Below, one piece after another: positions 7,722 to 17,341 of a DNA stretch of 64,000 nt. Source of the stretch: an uncultured Lachnospiraceae bacterium (GTDB taxonomy: Bacteria; Bacillota; Clostridia; Lachnospirales; Lachnospiraceae); assembly GCA_944381405.1 (NCBI GenBank), contig CALWLA010000003.1, positions 1 through 64,000 of the forward strand. Direction: 5' to 3'. Made by a program: the position numbers and the translations under genes. Below the pieces are notes generated by a model. It worked only from the letters and a program-made list of their open reading frames with translations. It did no database searches and was not told the DNA's origin. Each line of letters begins with the position of its first letter. Position 1 is the stretch's first letter.

Positions 7722-9305
7722 ATGGAAGAGAAGAAAAAGCTGATCGAATTCCGGAACATCGTCAAGGAATTCGACGGACAGATTGTCCTGAAGGGCATCA
7801 ACCTGGATATTTATGAAAATGAATTTGTGACCCTTCTGGGGCCCTCCGGCTGCGGAAAGACCACGCTGCTGCGGATCCTGGGCGGTTTTATCGAATGCAC
7901 CGAGGGAACCGTTACCTTTGACGGAGAGGATATCAGCAAGGTGCCCCCCTATAAGCGGGAGCTGAATACGGTGTTCCAGAAATACGCCCTGTTCCCCCAT
8001 ATGAGCGTATACCAGAACATTGCCTACGGCCTTAAGATCAAAAAGATGAGCAAGGACGTCATCGAGCAGAAGGTCATGAAGATGCTCAGGCTCATCGGTC
8101 TGGAGGGCTATGAAAACAAGAACGTCACCCTGCTTTCCGGCGGCCAGCAGCAGCGGGTGGCCATCGCAAGAGCCCTGGTGAACGAGCCTCAGGTACTGCT
8201 TCTGGACGAGCCCCTTGGCGCCCTGGATCTGAAGCTCCGGAAGGAGATGCAGTACGAGCTGAAGCGGATCCAGCAGGAGGTGGGCATCACCTTCATCTTC
8301 GTTACCCACGACCAGGAGGAGGCCCTGACCATGTCCGACAAGATCGTGGTGATGAAGGACGGAGAGATCCAGCAGGTAGGCACGCCGGAGGATATTTACA
8401 ACGAGCCTGCAAACCGTTATGTGGCGGATTTCATCGGAGAAAGCAACATCATCCCCGGCAGGATGATCGAGGACAAAAAGGTGCAGTTCGACGACAAGCT
8501 CTTCGACTGCGTGGATTTTGGCTTTAAGGAGAACGAGCCGGTGGACGTGGTGATTCGTCCGGAGGACCTGAACATCGTTCCGGTCTCCCAGGGAAAGCTG
8601 ACGGGAACCGTGGAGAGCGTGCTGTTCAAGGGCGTCCATTACGAGCTGGTGGTGGAGACGGTGCCGGGCACCAGCGTGACGGTGAACATGCGGATCCTTG
8701 CCAACAACGAGGTGTCCTCGGAAAACGGCAGGGAAAAGATCAGCGCCAACGATTTCTTCGTGGACATCGAGGACATGAAGGATCTGGACGACAAGGAGAT
8801 CATCGCCCGGGCGGATGCCCAGGCCTGGGATCCGGAAACGGACGAATACATTTCCATCAGCAGGATCCAGTACGACCTGAAGCCGGAGATCGGCCAGTAT
8901 CCCGTGACCTTCCAGACGGCGGCGGGAACGGAGATCAAAAAGACCATCTTCGTGGTAGACCAGCCCTTTGTGAAAAACGAGCGGGCGAATGAGGCGGTCA
9001 GCGCCTTCAACTTCTTTAAGACGGTGGACGAGATCGAGGAGTCCGTGGCCCTGGATACGGATCTGAAGACCTGGGCCAACGCCCAGGGCTGGAAGCTGTC
9101 CAACGAAGAGGAATCGGTGGACATCAGCGTAGACTATGATTTTGATCCCGCGGAGGTAAAGGCCGGAGGCGTTTACCGCATCACCTTCTCCACCACGGGA
9201 CGGGAATTCAAGGTAAAGACCACGGATTACATAGAGGAGGGACAGGAAGTCGGCCTGACCTTCGATCCGGAGGATATCCATGTGATGGAAAAGATGGTGT
9301 TCTAA
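7722..9305 (+). CDS. potA: Spermidine/putrescine importer ATPase PotA, long form
   Basis: A 527-residue ABC ATPase against about 350-380 for usual PotA. The N-terminal 240 residues are canonical: Walker [10 protein letters not shown] (40-48), Q-loop [11 protein letters not shown], signature LSGGQQQR (138-145), Walker [13 protein letters not shown]-loop THDQ. TOBE sequence follows (VIRPEDLNI near 277), but between about 341 and 503 there are two tandem modules of roughly 77 residues that resemble each other, each with a W-x-x-x-x-x-(E/D) then YD-x-x-P-x-x-(G)-x-Y-x-(V/I)-TF pattern like a small beta-sandwich. TOBE-like FDPEDIHVM then ends the protein. potB starts on the next base. Confidence 0.93.
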   Translation: MEEKKKLIEFRNIVKEFDGQIVLKGINLDIYENEFVTLLGPSGCGKTTLLRILGGFIECTEGTVTFDGEDISKVPPYKRELNTVFQKYALFPHMSVYQNIAYGLKIKKMSKDVIEQKVMKMLRLIGLEGYENKNVTLLSGGQQQRVAIARALVNEPQVLLLDEPLGALDLKLRKEMQYELKRIQQEVGITFIFVTHDQEEALTMSDKIVVMKDGEIQQVGTPEDIYNEPANRYVADFIGESNIIPGRMIEDKKVQFDDKLFDCVDFGFKENEPVDVVIRPEDLNIVPVSQGKLTGTVESVLFKGVHYELVVETVPGTSVTVNMRILANNEVSSENGREKISANDFFVDIEDMKDLDDKEIIARADAQAWDPETDEYISISRIQYDLKPEIGQYPVTFQTAAGTEIKKTIFVVDQPFVKNERANEAVSAFNFFKTVDEIEESVALDTDLKTWANAQGWKLSNEEESVDISVDYDFDPAEVKAGGVYRITFSTTGREFKVKTTDYIEEGQEVGLTFDPEDIHVMEKMVF

Positions 9306-10151
9306 ATGAAGAGATTTCCACAGCTTGCCATTCCCTATATCGTCTGGAGCGCCCTGATGCTGCTTCTGCCAATGCTGCTGATCGCGCTCTATTCGGTGAC
9401 AAACCAGGGTAACAGCATCGTTTCCTTTACCTTTACCCTGGAGCAGTACCATAAATTCTTTACGGATCCCGACTTCCTGCTGATTTTATGGAGATCGCTC
9501 ACCATTGCGGTGAAAACCACCATCATCTGCGTGCTGCTGGGGTATCCGGTGGCCTATTTCATCGCCAACAGCAGCGAAAAAATGCAGAATGTTCTGATCT
9601 TTGCCATTACCATCCCAACCTGGATCAATATGCTGGTGCGGACCTATGCCTGGATCGGGCTTTTGTCCGATGGCGGCATCTTCCAGAGCCTCCTTTCCCT
9701 TCTGGGCTTCCCGGATGTGGAGCTGATGTACACCGAAGGGGCGGTGATGCTGGGCATGGTATATAACTTCATTCCCTTTATGATCCTTCAGGTCAACACC
9801 TCTCTCAGCAAGATGGACAAGTCCCTGCTGGAGGCCAGCGCGGACCTGGGAGCAGACGGGGTGCAGACCTTTCTGCGGGTGACGCTGCCCCTTTCTCTGC
9901 CGGGGGTCGTCAGCGGCATTACCCTGGTGTTCCTGCCTGCGGTAAGCTCCTTCTTTATTCCCAAGCTTCTGGGAGGCGGACAGTTCTTCCTCATCGGTAA
10001 CGTCATCGAGAACCAGTTCATCACCGTAGGAGAATGGAATTTCGGCAGCGCCATTTCCATGATCATGGCGGTGATCATGATGCTGAGCATGTATCTGGTA
10101 AGACGGCTTGACAAGGACGACAGCGCGGAAAGGCGGGTGACAGGCGTATGA
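9306..10151 (+). CDS. potB: Spermidine/putrescine ABC permease PotB
   Basis: A 281-residue permease with about six membrane segments. The coupling loop reads SLLEASADLGADGVQTFLRVTLPLS in part, the EAA motif that docks on PotA. MLVRTYAWIGLL is typical of PotB. It starts on the base after the potA stop and overlaps potC by four bases (ATGA), indicating translational coupling. With PotC it forms the polyamine channel. Confidence 0.94.
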   Translation: MKRFPQLAIPYIVWSALMLLLPMLLIALYSVTNQGNSIVSFTFTLEQYHKFFTDPDFLLILWRSLTIAVKTTIICVLLGYPVAYFIANSSEKMQNVLIFAITIPTWINMLVRTYAWIGLLSDGGIFQSLLSLLGFPDVELMYTEGAVMLGMVYNFIPFMILQVNTSLSKMDKSLLEASADLGADGVQTFLRVTLPLSLPGVVSGITLVFLPAVSSFFIPKLLGGGQFFLIGNVIENQFITVGEWNFGSAISMIMAVIMMLSMYLVRRLDKDDSAERRVTGV

Positions 10152-10966
10152 AAAAGAACAAAAGAATATTCGGCAAGATCCTGATGGGGCTGATGATCCT
10201 GTTCTTTTATCTGCCCATCGTCTTTATGATCGTCTTCTCCTTTAACGAGAGCAAATCCCTGACCCACTTTACGGGCTTCAGCCTTCAGTGGTATGAGCGG
10301 ATGTTCCGGAACCGGGAGATGATGGATTCCCTTTATACCACCATCCTGGTGGCATGCATCGCCACGGTGGTGTCCACGATCCTGGGGACCATCAGCGCCA
10401 TCGGCCTTTCCAAGTCAAAAAAGGTGGTCCACGATCTGGTGATGCAGGTGAACGATTTTCCGCTGATGAATCCGGAGATCGTCACCGCCATCGGGCTGAT
10501 GCTTTTATTTATTACCTTTCATATCGAACGAGGCTTTATGACCATGTTGCTGGCCCATATCGCCTTTTGCACGCCATATGTGATCCTGAGCGTCATGCCC
10601 AAGATCCGCTCTCTGGATCCCAATCTGGCGGATGCGGCGATGGATCTGGGGGCAACCCCCTGGAAGGCCCTGACCTCGGTCATCGTGCCCCAGATCATGC
10701 CGGGTATTTTTTCCGGCGCGCTGATCGCCTTCACCATGTCCTTTGACGATTTCATCATTTCCTATTTCGTCACGGGACGGGGCGTGAAAAACCTGAGCAT
10801 CATGGTATACACCATGAGCAAGCGGGTGAACCCCAGCATCAACGCCATCTCGACGCTGGTGGTACTGCTGATCACAGTGGTACTGGTGCTGGTAAACGTA
10901 GTGCCTATCCTGCGGGAACGGCAGGTAAAAGCCAGAAAAGCGAAGGCCCTGGCGGAAAATAAATAA
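10148..10966 (+). CDS. potC: Spermidine/putrescine ABC permease PotC
   Basis: A 272-residue permease with six predicted membrane helices. The EAA-type loop is NLADAAMDLGATPWKALTSV, followed by the PotC-typical stretch AFTMSFDDFIISYFVTG. The start codon overlaps the potB stop. The C-terminus is short and Lys-rich, on the cytoplasmic side. Confidence 0.94.
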   Translation: MKKNKRIFGKILMGLMILFFYLPIVFMIVFSFNESKSLTHFTGFSLQWYERMFRNREMMDSLYTTILVACIATVVSTILGTISAIGLSKSKKVVHDLVMQVNDFPLMNPEIVTAIGLMLLFITFHIERGFMTMLLAHIAFCTPYVILSVMPKIRSLDPNLADAAMDLGATPWKALTSVIVPQIMPGIFSGALIAFTMSFDDFIISYFVTGRGVKNLSIMVYTMSKRVNPSINAISTLVVLLITVVLVLVNVVPILRERQVKARKAKALAENK

Positions 10967-11016
10967 ATATAGAAGAAAGACGCCGTCCCCGGGGCGGCAA
11001 GGGAGGAAGAAAAAGG

Positions 11017-12108
11017 ATGAAAAAAGCTATGAGAACTGCTGCGGCAGCAGCACTGGTACTTGGAAGCGCATGGATGCTGGCAGGCTGCGGCGGCAGCGAG
11101 TCGGAGGGGGCCTATGCAGGGCAGACCCTTCATATCTATAACTGGGGCGAGTACACGGGAGAAAATCAGATCGCTGATTTTGAAGCCCTGACAGGTGCGA
11201 GAGTGGTGATGGACAACTTTGAGTCCAACGAGCAGATGTATATCAAGGTGGCAAACGGAGATTCCTTCGATATCCTGGTGCCCAGCGACTATATGATCGA
11301 GCGGCTGATCCAGGAGAATCTTCTGCAGAAACTGGACCAGGGCAAGCTGACCTGTCTGGACAAGCTGACCGACGGCGTAAAGGGGCTGCCCTATGACCCC
11401 AACAACGAATACTCCATTCCTTATTTCTGGGGAACGGTAGGCATCGTTTACGACAAGAACAAGGTCAGCGAAGAGGACCTTGAGGCTGAGGGCTTCAATA
11501 TCTTTCTGGATGAAAAATATAAGGGAGACATCTACCTTTACGATTCCGAGCGGGATTCCTTTATGATGGCCTTGAAGGCCCTGGGGTATTCCATGAACAC
11601 CAAGGACGAGGCGGAGCTGCAGGAAGCCTATGACTGGCTGGTGCAGTGTGTGGAGACCATGGAGCCGGAGATCGTAACGGATGAGATCATCGACAACATG
11701 GCGCAGGGCAGAAAGGCTCTGGGACTGATCTATTCCGGCGACGCCGCCTATGTGATGAGCGAGAACGAGGACATGGGCTTTTTCATGCCGGAAAGCGGCA
11801 CCAACCTCTGGTCCGACGCCATGGTGATTCCGAAAAACGCGGAGCATGTGGACCTGGCCCATGAGTTCATCAACTTCGTATCCGATTATGAGGGCGCTAT
11901 GGACAATTCCGTAACGGTGGGCTATACCTCCCCCAACGCAGAGGTGATGGAGGAGCTGTCCTCCGAGGGCGGCGATTACTATGGCATCAACGCCTACATC
12001 CCCAGGACCGGCAACCCCAACGACGAGGTATTCGTCTATGACGAGGCTACCAGAAAGGTGATTTCCGAGCTCTGGAGCAAGGTAAAGGTGGCGGCGTCCA
12101 ACGCCTGA
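11017..12108 (+). CDS. potD: Spermidine/putrescine-binding lipoprotein PotD, copy 1
   Basis: A 363-residue extracellular lipoprotein. The signal peptide ends in LAGC (Cys near residue 24). The mature protein starts with YAGQTLHIYNWGEYTG, the standard PotD beginning, and continues with PSDYMIERLI and YFWGTVGIVYDKNKV of the polyamine-binding cleft. It begins 51 bases after potC behind AGGAAG. It delivers polyamine to PotBC. A closely similar second copy follows. Confidence 0.94.
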   Translation: MKKAMRTAAAAALVLGSAWMLAGCGGSESEGAYAGQTLHIYNWGEYTGENQIADFEALTGARVVMDNFESNEQMYIKVANGDSFDILVPSDYMIERLIQENLLQKLDQGKLTCLDKLTDGVKGLPYDPNNEYSIPYFWGTVGIVYDKNKVSEEDLEAEGFNIFLDEKYKGDIYLYDSERDSFMMALKALGYSMNTKDEAELQEAYDWLVQCVETMEPEIVTDEIIDNMAQGRKALGLIYSGDAAYVMSENEDMGFFMPESGTNLWSDAMVIPKNAEHVDLAHEFINFVSDYEGAMDNSVTVGYTSPNAEVMEELSSEGGDYYGINAYIPRTGNPNDEVFVYDEATRKVISELWSKVKVAASNA

Positions 12109-12160
12109 TCCGGATAAAAAGAAAGGCCTTCGGGCTGTTCAAAGAGAAAGAGGATAAAAA

Positions 12161-13291
12161 ATGAAACAAGAACGAGAACTTCCGGCAAAATCAAGAGGCC
12201 GCAAAGGAGCTTTCGGGGCGGCTCTGCTGATGGCGGCGGCCGCAGGAGGGCTGCTGCTGACTGGCTGCGGCAGCGCTTCCGCTGACAAGCCCTACGCGGG
12301 GCAGACCCTGTACATCTACAACTGGGGCGAATACACCGGGGACAACCTGATCCCGGACTTTGAGGATATGACCGGGGCCAAGGTGGTGATCGACAGCTTC
12401 GACTCCAACGAGCAGATGTACATCAAGGTGGCAAACGGAGACAGCTACGATCTGCTGGTGCCCAGCGACTACATGATCGAGCGGCTGATCAAGGAAGACC
12501 GGCTCCAGAAGCTGGACCACAGCAAGCTGACCTGCATGGATCTCCTGGACGACGGAGCCAAGGATCTGGCCTACGATCCGGGGAACGAATATTCCGTCCC
12601 CTATTTCTGGGGCACCGTGGGCATCGTTTATGACAAAAACAAGGTCAGCGAGGAGGAGCTTGCAGAAAAGGGCTTCAATATTTTCCTGGACGAAAAATAT
12701 AAGGGAGATATCTACCTCTACGATTCCGAACGGGATTCCTTTATGATGGCCCTGAAGGCCCTGGGGTACTCCATGAACACCAAGGACGAGGCGGAGCTTC
12801 AGGAGGCCTATGAGTGGCTTCTGCAGTGTGTGGAGACCATGGAGCCGGAGATCGTGCTGGACGAGATCATCGACAACATGGCGCAGGGTCGGAAGGCGCT
12901 GGGGCTGGTGTATTCCGGCGACGCCACCTATGTGATGGCGGAAAACGAGGACATGGGTTATTTCATGCCGGAAACCGGCACCAATCTCTGGACGGACGCC
13001 ATGGTGATCCCGAAAAACGCGGAGCATGTGGACCTGGCCTATGAATTCATCAACTACACCTCCGGCTACGACGGGGCCCTGGACAATGCTCTGGGCATCG
13101 GCTATACGCCGCCGAACATAGAGGTGATGGAGGAGCTGTCCGCCGAAGGCGGGGAGTATGAGGGCATCAACGCCTTCATCCCTCGCAGCGACAACCCCAA
13201 CGACGAGGTATTCACCTATGACGAGGAGACCCGGAAGGTGATCGCGGATCTCTGGAGCAAGGTAAAGCTGGCGGCGGCGAACGCGGAATAA
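12161..13291 (+). CDS. Spermidine/putrescine-binding lipoprotein PotD, copy 2
   Basis: A 376-residue paralogue of the preceding PotD with its own longer, Arg/Lys-rich signal peptide and lipobox LTGC. Most of the mature sequence is near-identical (for example KVSEE followed by the same INGFNIF-type block, and ALKALGYSMNTKDEAELQEA). Differences cluster at the N-terminus and in a few binding-cleft and surface residues. Tandem duplication of the binding protein with one permease set is the simplest reading; the two copies may differ in affinity or polyamine preference. Confidence 0.92.
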   Translation: MKQERELPAKSRGRKGAFGAALLMAAAAGGLLLTGCGSASADKPYAGQTLYIYNWGEYTGDNLIPDFEDMTGAKVVIDSFDSNEQMYIKVANGDSYDLLVPSDYMIERLIKEDRLQKLDHSKLTCMDLLDDGAKDLAYDPGNEYSVPYFWGTVGIVYDKNKVSEEELAEKGFNIFLDEKYKGDIYLYDSERDSFMMALKALGYSMNTKDEAELQEAYEWLLQCVETMEPEIVLDEIIDNMAQGRKALGLVYSGDATYVMAENEDMGYFMPETGTNLWTDAMVIPKNAEHVDLAYEFINYTSGYDGALDNALGIGYTPPNIEVMEELSAEGGEYEGINAFIPRSDNPNDEVFTYDEETRKVIADLWSKVKLAAANAE

Positions 13292-13344
13292 AAGAAAAAA
13301 GCTTTTTGCCGGGATAGAACCGGCAGAAGGAGGAAAGACCTGCG

Positions 13345-14610
13345 ATGAACATCAATGAACAACTGCTTGGGTTTATTCAGAAGAGCCCCTGCTGCTTCCA
13401 GGCAGCGGAGGCGTTACGGGAAAGGCTGCTTTCAGAGGGCTTTCAGGAGCTTTCTGAAAAGGAAAGATGGCGCCTTACGCCGGGAAACTATTTTGTGCTG
13501 CGGAATCATTCTGCCCTGATCGCTTTTACCATTCCGGAGGAAGGAACCGGAAAACGGGCCTTCCATATGGCGGCCAGCCATTCCGATTCCCCTTCCTTCA
13601 AGATCAAGGAAAACCCGGAGATGGTGGTGGAAGGGCATTATGTGAAGCTGAATGTGGAAAAGTACGGCGGCATGCTCTGCGCCCCCTGGTTTGACAGGCC
13701 CCTTTCCGTAGCGGGAAGGCTCTTTCTGCGGGGAGAACAGGGCATCGAGGAGCGGCTTGTGGACCTCGGCAGGGATGCGCTGATGATCCCCAATGTGGCC
13801 ATTCACATGAACCGGAAGGCAAACGAAGGCTATGCCTATGATCCCCAGGTGGATATGCTGCCCCTTTTTGCCCTGGGAGGGGAAAAAGGCGGCTTCTGGA
13901 AGCTTACGGCAGAGGCTGCTGGGGTTTCAGAGGAGGATATCCTGGGACACGACCTCTTTTTGTATAATAGGACGCCGGGAATCATCTGGGGACCGGAGGA
14001 AGAATTCGTTTCTGCCCCCAGGCTGGACGATCTGCAGTGCGCTTTCGGCACTCTGGAGGGCTTCCTTCGGGGCGGAAGGAAGGAGCAGATCAGCCTGTGC
14101 TGCGTGCTGGATAACGAAGAGGTGGGAAGCGCCACCCGGCAGGGCGCTGGCTCTACCTTCCTGTACGACACCCTGCAGCGCATCGCCGGGGCCCTGGGCT
14201 GGGATTATGAGGATTACCTCACGGCCCTTGCCCAAAGCTTTCTGGTTTCCGCAGACAACGCCCATGCAGTGCATCCCAATCACAAGGAGCTGACGGACCC
14301 CACCAACCGGCCCTACATCGGCGGCGGCATCGTGATCAAATACAACGCCCAGCAGAAGTACTGCACCGACGGCTATTCTGCGGCTTATTTCAGAACGCTC
14401 TGCGAGAAAGCCGGCGTGGCCTGCCAGACCTTTGCCAACCGGTCAGACATGCCGGGAGGCTCCACCCTGGGGAACATTTCCAATACCCGGGTAGCGGTGA
14501 ACAGCGTGGATATCGGACTTCCCCAGCTGGCCATGCATTCCCCCTATGAAACTGCGGGGACAGCGGATACGGAAGCCCTGGTAAAGGCCATGGAGGTGTT
14601 CTTTGCATAA
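13345..14610 (+). CDS. apeB: M18 family aminopeptidase
   Basis: A 421-residue zinc aminopeptidase. Metal and catalytic motifs of the M18 family are present: HMAASHSDSPSFKIK near residue 80 (first zinc histidine), APRLDDLQCAFG, and VLDNEEVGSATRQG with the general-base glutamate pair. SDMPGGSTLGNI and AMHSPYETAG near the C-terminus carry the last ligand. It is probably a cytoplasmic peptidase for acidic or neutral N-terminal residues. The stop overlaps the start of mutY by eight bases. Confidence 0.93.
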   Translation: MNINEQLLGFIQKSPCCFQAAEALRERLLSEGFQELSEKERWRLTPGNYFVLRNHSALIAFTIPEEGTGKRAFHMAASHSDSPSFKIKENPEMVVEGHYVKLNVEKYGGMLCAPWFDRPLSVAGRLFLRGEQGIEERLVDLGRDALMIPNVAIHMNRKANEGYAYDPQVDMLPLFALGGEKGGFWKLTAEAAGVSEEDILGHDLFLYNRTPGIIWGPEEEFVSAPRLDDLQCAFGTLEGFLRGGRKEQISLCCVLDNEEVGSATRQGAGSTFLYDTLQRIAGALGWDYEDYLTALAQSFLVSADNAHAVHPNHKELTDPTNRPYIGGGIVIKYNAQQKYCTDGYSAAYFRTLCEKAGVACQTFANRSDMPGGSTLGNISNTRVAVNSVDIGLPQLAMHSPYETAGTADTEALVKAMEVFFA

Positions 14611-15787
14611 GGAAAAAACAGAAGGAGCGGCGGAGCTGCAGGAGCAGGGAGGGAGGAAGGCCCGTGAGGAAGCGCTTTCAGCCCTCCCTGGCTGTCTGTG
14701 CCTTTGGTTTGAAAAACACAAGCGGCAGCTGCCCTGGCGGGATACCGGCGATCCTTACGACGTATGGATCTCTGAGATCATGTTGCAGCAGACCCGGGTG
14801 GAGGCGGTAAAGGGATATTTCCTGCGGTTTCGGGAGGCCCTTCCGGATATTGCGGCTTTGGCGGCCTGCCCGGAGGACCGGCTTTTAAAGCTGTGGGAGG
14901 GCCTTGGCTACTACAGCCGGGCCAGGAACCTGAAAAAATGCGCCGGGATCCTGATGGAGGAATACGGCGGAAGGCTTCCGGCGGATCATGGCGCGCTTTT
15001 GAAGCTGCCTGGCATCGGCCCTTATACTGCCGGAGCCATCGCCTCCATCGCCTTTGGCCTTCCTGTGCCTGCGGTGGACGGAAACGTGCTGCGGGTCCGG
15101 GCCAGAATCGCCGGGGATGTGGGAGATATCGCCCTGCCGGAGACGAAAAAGCAGGCGGAGGCGGATCTCAAAGAGGTGCTACAGGCCTATGAAAAAGAGG
15201 GCGGAAACGCCGGAACCTTCAATCAGGCGCTGATGGAGCTGGGGGCCATCGTCTGCGTGCCCAACGGACCGCCTCTTTGCGAAAGATGCCCGGCAGCAGG
15301 GCTCTGCGCCGCAAGGCGGGAGGGAACCATCGGACAGCTGCCGGTCAAATCCGGGAAAAAGCCCAGGAGGATCGAGGAAAAGACCGTGGTGATCCTGCAG
15401 GACGGAGACCGGTTCCTGATTCAAAAAAGACCCACAAAGGGCCTTCTGGCAGGGCTTTATGAATTCCCCTCCCTGCCGGGCTTCCTTTCGGCGGAAGAGG
15501 TGCTGGCAAAGGTAGAGGGCCTGGGATTGGAGCCGGTACGCATCACGGCGCTGCCTACGGCAAAGCATATCTTCACCCATGTGGAATGGCGGATGCAGGG
15601 CTATCTTGTAAAGCTGGCGGCGGAAAGCCGGGTGGAGGAAACGCTCCTTTCCCAGAAAGAACGGGACAGCTGGATCAAGCCCCACCGTTTCGTGACCCGG
15701 GAGGAAACGGAAAGCACCTATGCGTTGCCTTCGGCCTTTGCGGCCTATGCAAAGGTGCTGCAGGTGCGGCAGGGCATGCAGAAATAA
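14603..15787 (+). CDS. mutY: A/G-specific adenine glycosylase MutY
   Basis: 394 residues; it removes adenine mispaired with 8-oxoguanine. The catalytic segment is WISEIMLQQTRVEAV with the general-acid Glu. The helix-hairpin-helix reads LPGIGPYTAGAIASIAFG, followed by PAVDGNVLRV with the catalytic Asp. A [4Fe-4S] ligand set CVPNGPPLCERCPAAGLC has spacing C-X7-C-X2-C-X5-C. The C-terminal NUDIX-like 8-oxoG recognition domain starts near residue 255. No ATG exists near the expected N-terminus; TTG at 14603 is chosen because GGAGGTG lies five to six bases upstream and overlaps the end of apeB. Confidence 0.93.
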   Translation: MHKEKTEGAAELQEQGGRKAREEALSALPGCLCLWFEKHKRQLPWRDTGDPYDVWISEIMLQQTRVEAVKGYFLRFREALPDIAALAACPEDRLLKLWEGLGYYSRARNLKKCAGILMEEYGGRLPADHGALLKLPGIGPYTAGAIASIAFGLPVPAVDGNVLRVRARIAGDVGDIALPETKKQAEADLKEVLQAYEKEGGNAGTFNQALMELGAIVCVPNGPPLCERCPAAGLCAARREGTIGQLPVKSGKKPRRIEEKTVVILQDGDRFLIQKRPTKGLLAGLYEFPSLPGFLSAEEVLAKVEGLGLEPVRITALPTAKHIFTHVEWRMQGYLVKLAAESRVEETLLSQKERDSWIKPHRFVTREETESTYALPSAFAAYAKVLQVRQGMQK

Positions 15788-15838
15788 GGCGCTTGCAATT
15801 TTGATTAGCGATTTGATTATTACAAAAAAGAGGATTGT

Positions 15839-17206
15839 ATGGAAAAGCTTTTTAAATTAAAAGAACATGGCACAGACGTAAAGACCGAAGTCATTGCCGG
15901 TGTGACCACCTTTATGACGATGGCATACATTCTGGCCGTAAACCCCAACATGCTCAGCGCAACGGGAATGGATGCGGGAGCAGTATTTACGGCCACAGCG
16001 TTGTCGTCGGCCATCGCGTCGTTTATCATGGCCTTTGCGGCCAATCTTCCATTCGTGCTTTCTGCAGGAATGGGACTTAATGCCTACTTTGCCTATACGG
16101 TATGTATCGGCATGGGCCTTAGCTGGGAGATCGCCCTTACGGCAGTATTTGTGGAGGGCATCGTTTTTATCATCCTGTCCCTTACGAATGTCAGAGAGGC
16201 GATCTTCAACGCGATCCCCTCCACCCTTAAGATCGCGGTTTCCGTGGGCATCGGCCTTTTCATCTGTTTTATCGGCCTTCAGAACGCGCATCTCATCGTG
16301 CTGAACGAGTCCACAAAGGTGGCTGTATTCTCCCTTTCCGGAAGCCTCAAGAGCGGCAGCTTCAGCTCCGAGGGCATCACGGTATTGCTGGCATTTATCG
16401 GCATTTTGATCACGGCGATTCTTTTGATCAAGCAGGTAAAGGGCAACATCCTGATCGGCATCCTGATCACCTGGATCCTGGGCATTCTGTGCCAGGTCGC
16501 AGGCATTTATGTGCCCAATCCCGAGGCAGGCTTTTACGACCTTTATCCCACGGCCATCTTCTCCATGCCCGCAAGCGTAGCGCCTACCTTTATGAAGCTG
16601 GATTTCGGCTATATCGCCCAGAACTTCCTGAACTTCATCGTGATCATGTTCGCCTTCCTGTTCGTGGACATTTTTGATACCCTGGGAACGCTGATCGGCT
16701 GCGCCTCCAAGGCGGATATGCTGGATAAAGACGGAAAGCTTCCGGGCATCAAGGGAGCGCTCTTTGCGGACGCTATCGGAACCACCGTAGGCGCATGCCT
16801 CGGAACCTCCACGGTAACTACCTTTGTAGAGTCTTCCTCTGGTATCGCAGAAGGCGGACGGACCGGGCTTACCTCTGTGGTAGCAGGGGGACTGTTCCTG
16901 GTGGCCCTGTTCTTCTCTCCGGTATTTCTGGCGATTCCCTCCTATGCGACGGCTCCGGCCCTTGTGGTGGTAGGTTTCCTGATGATGCAGCAGGTCACCA
17001 AGATCGATTTCAGCGATCTCACAGAGGCGATCCCCGCATATATCGCGATCTTTGCAATGCCCTTTATGTACAGCATTTCCGAGGGCATCGCGCTGAGCAT
17101 CATCTCCTATGTGGTCATTCATGCGGCTACGGGCAAGGCGAAGAAAATCACGCCGCTGATGTACGTGCTGGCATTCCTGTTCGTATTGAAGTATATCTTC
17201 ATTTAA
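15839..17206 (+). CDS. NCS2-family purine permease (guanine/hypoxanthine type)
   Basis: A 455-residue membrane protein with 12-14 predicted segments, of the AzgA/PbuG branch. N-terminal KTEVIAGVTTFMTMAYILAV and AVFTATALSSAIAS are branch signatures. FVDIFDTLGTLIGC and GTSTVTTFVESSSGIAEGGR hold the substrate-binding residues. It probably imports guanine or hypoxanthine by proton symport. The start follows AGAGGA. It converges with a phosphoribosyltransferase and a second permease, making a purine salvage cluster. Confidence 0.93.
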   Translation: MEKLFKLKEHGTDVKTEVIAGVTTFMTMAYILAVNPNMLSATGMDAGAVFTATALSSAIASFIMAFAANLPFVLSAGMGLNAYFAYTVCIGMGLSWEIALTAVFVEGIVFIILSLTNVREAIFNAIPSTLKIAVSVGIGLFICFIGLQNAHLIVLNESTKVAVFSLSGSLKSGSFSSEGITVLLAFIGILITAILLIKQVKGNILIGILITWILGILCQVAGIYVPNPEAGFYDLYPTAIFSMPASVAPTFMKLDFGYIAQNFLNFIVIMFAFLFVDIFDTLGTLIGCASKADMLDKDGKLPGIKGALFADAIGTTVGACLGTSTVTTFVESSSGIAEGGRTGLTSVVAGGLFLVALFFSPVFLAIPSYATAPALVVVGFLMMQQVTKIDFSDLTEAIPAYIAIFAMPFMYSISEGIALSIISYVVIHAATGKAKKITPLMYVLAFLFVLKYIFI

Positions 17207-17241
17207 GGGAGTATGCGCTGATAAAGGAAAAATAATATCTC

Positions 17242-17293
17242 AAAGACAAAAAAGACCGGGTTTGGGAACTTATCCTAAACCCGGTTTGTCTTT
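17242..17293. terminator. Bidirectional terminator between convergent genes
   Basis: Stem ACCGGGTTTGGGA with TCCTAAACCCGGT, flanked by AAAGACAAA and TTTGTCTTT that give T-rich tails on both strands. It sits between the plus-strand permease and the minus-strand phosphoribosyltransferase. Confidence 0.85.
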
Positions 17294-17341
17294 CGTCTTA
17301 GGCGGGCATGACACCCGCCTTTTTCGTTGGAAAAATACCGC

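Noticed and set aside
7563-9452. A 629-codon open frame on the minus strand opposite potA
   Set aside because: It is a shadow of the GC-biased potA codons: His/Leu/Val-rich composition, no domain, no ribosome site, and potA is unambiguous.
13292-13330. GCCGG/CCGGC hairpin after the second potD as an operon terminator
   Set aside because: The stem is only five pairs and is followed by the next gene's ribosome site, with no T-run.
15857-17122. A 421-codon minus-strand frame opposite the purine permease
   Set aside because: Antisense shadow with Asp/His/Gly-rich composition; the plus-strand permease explains the region.
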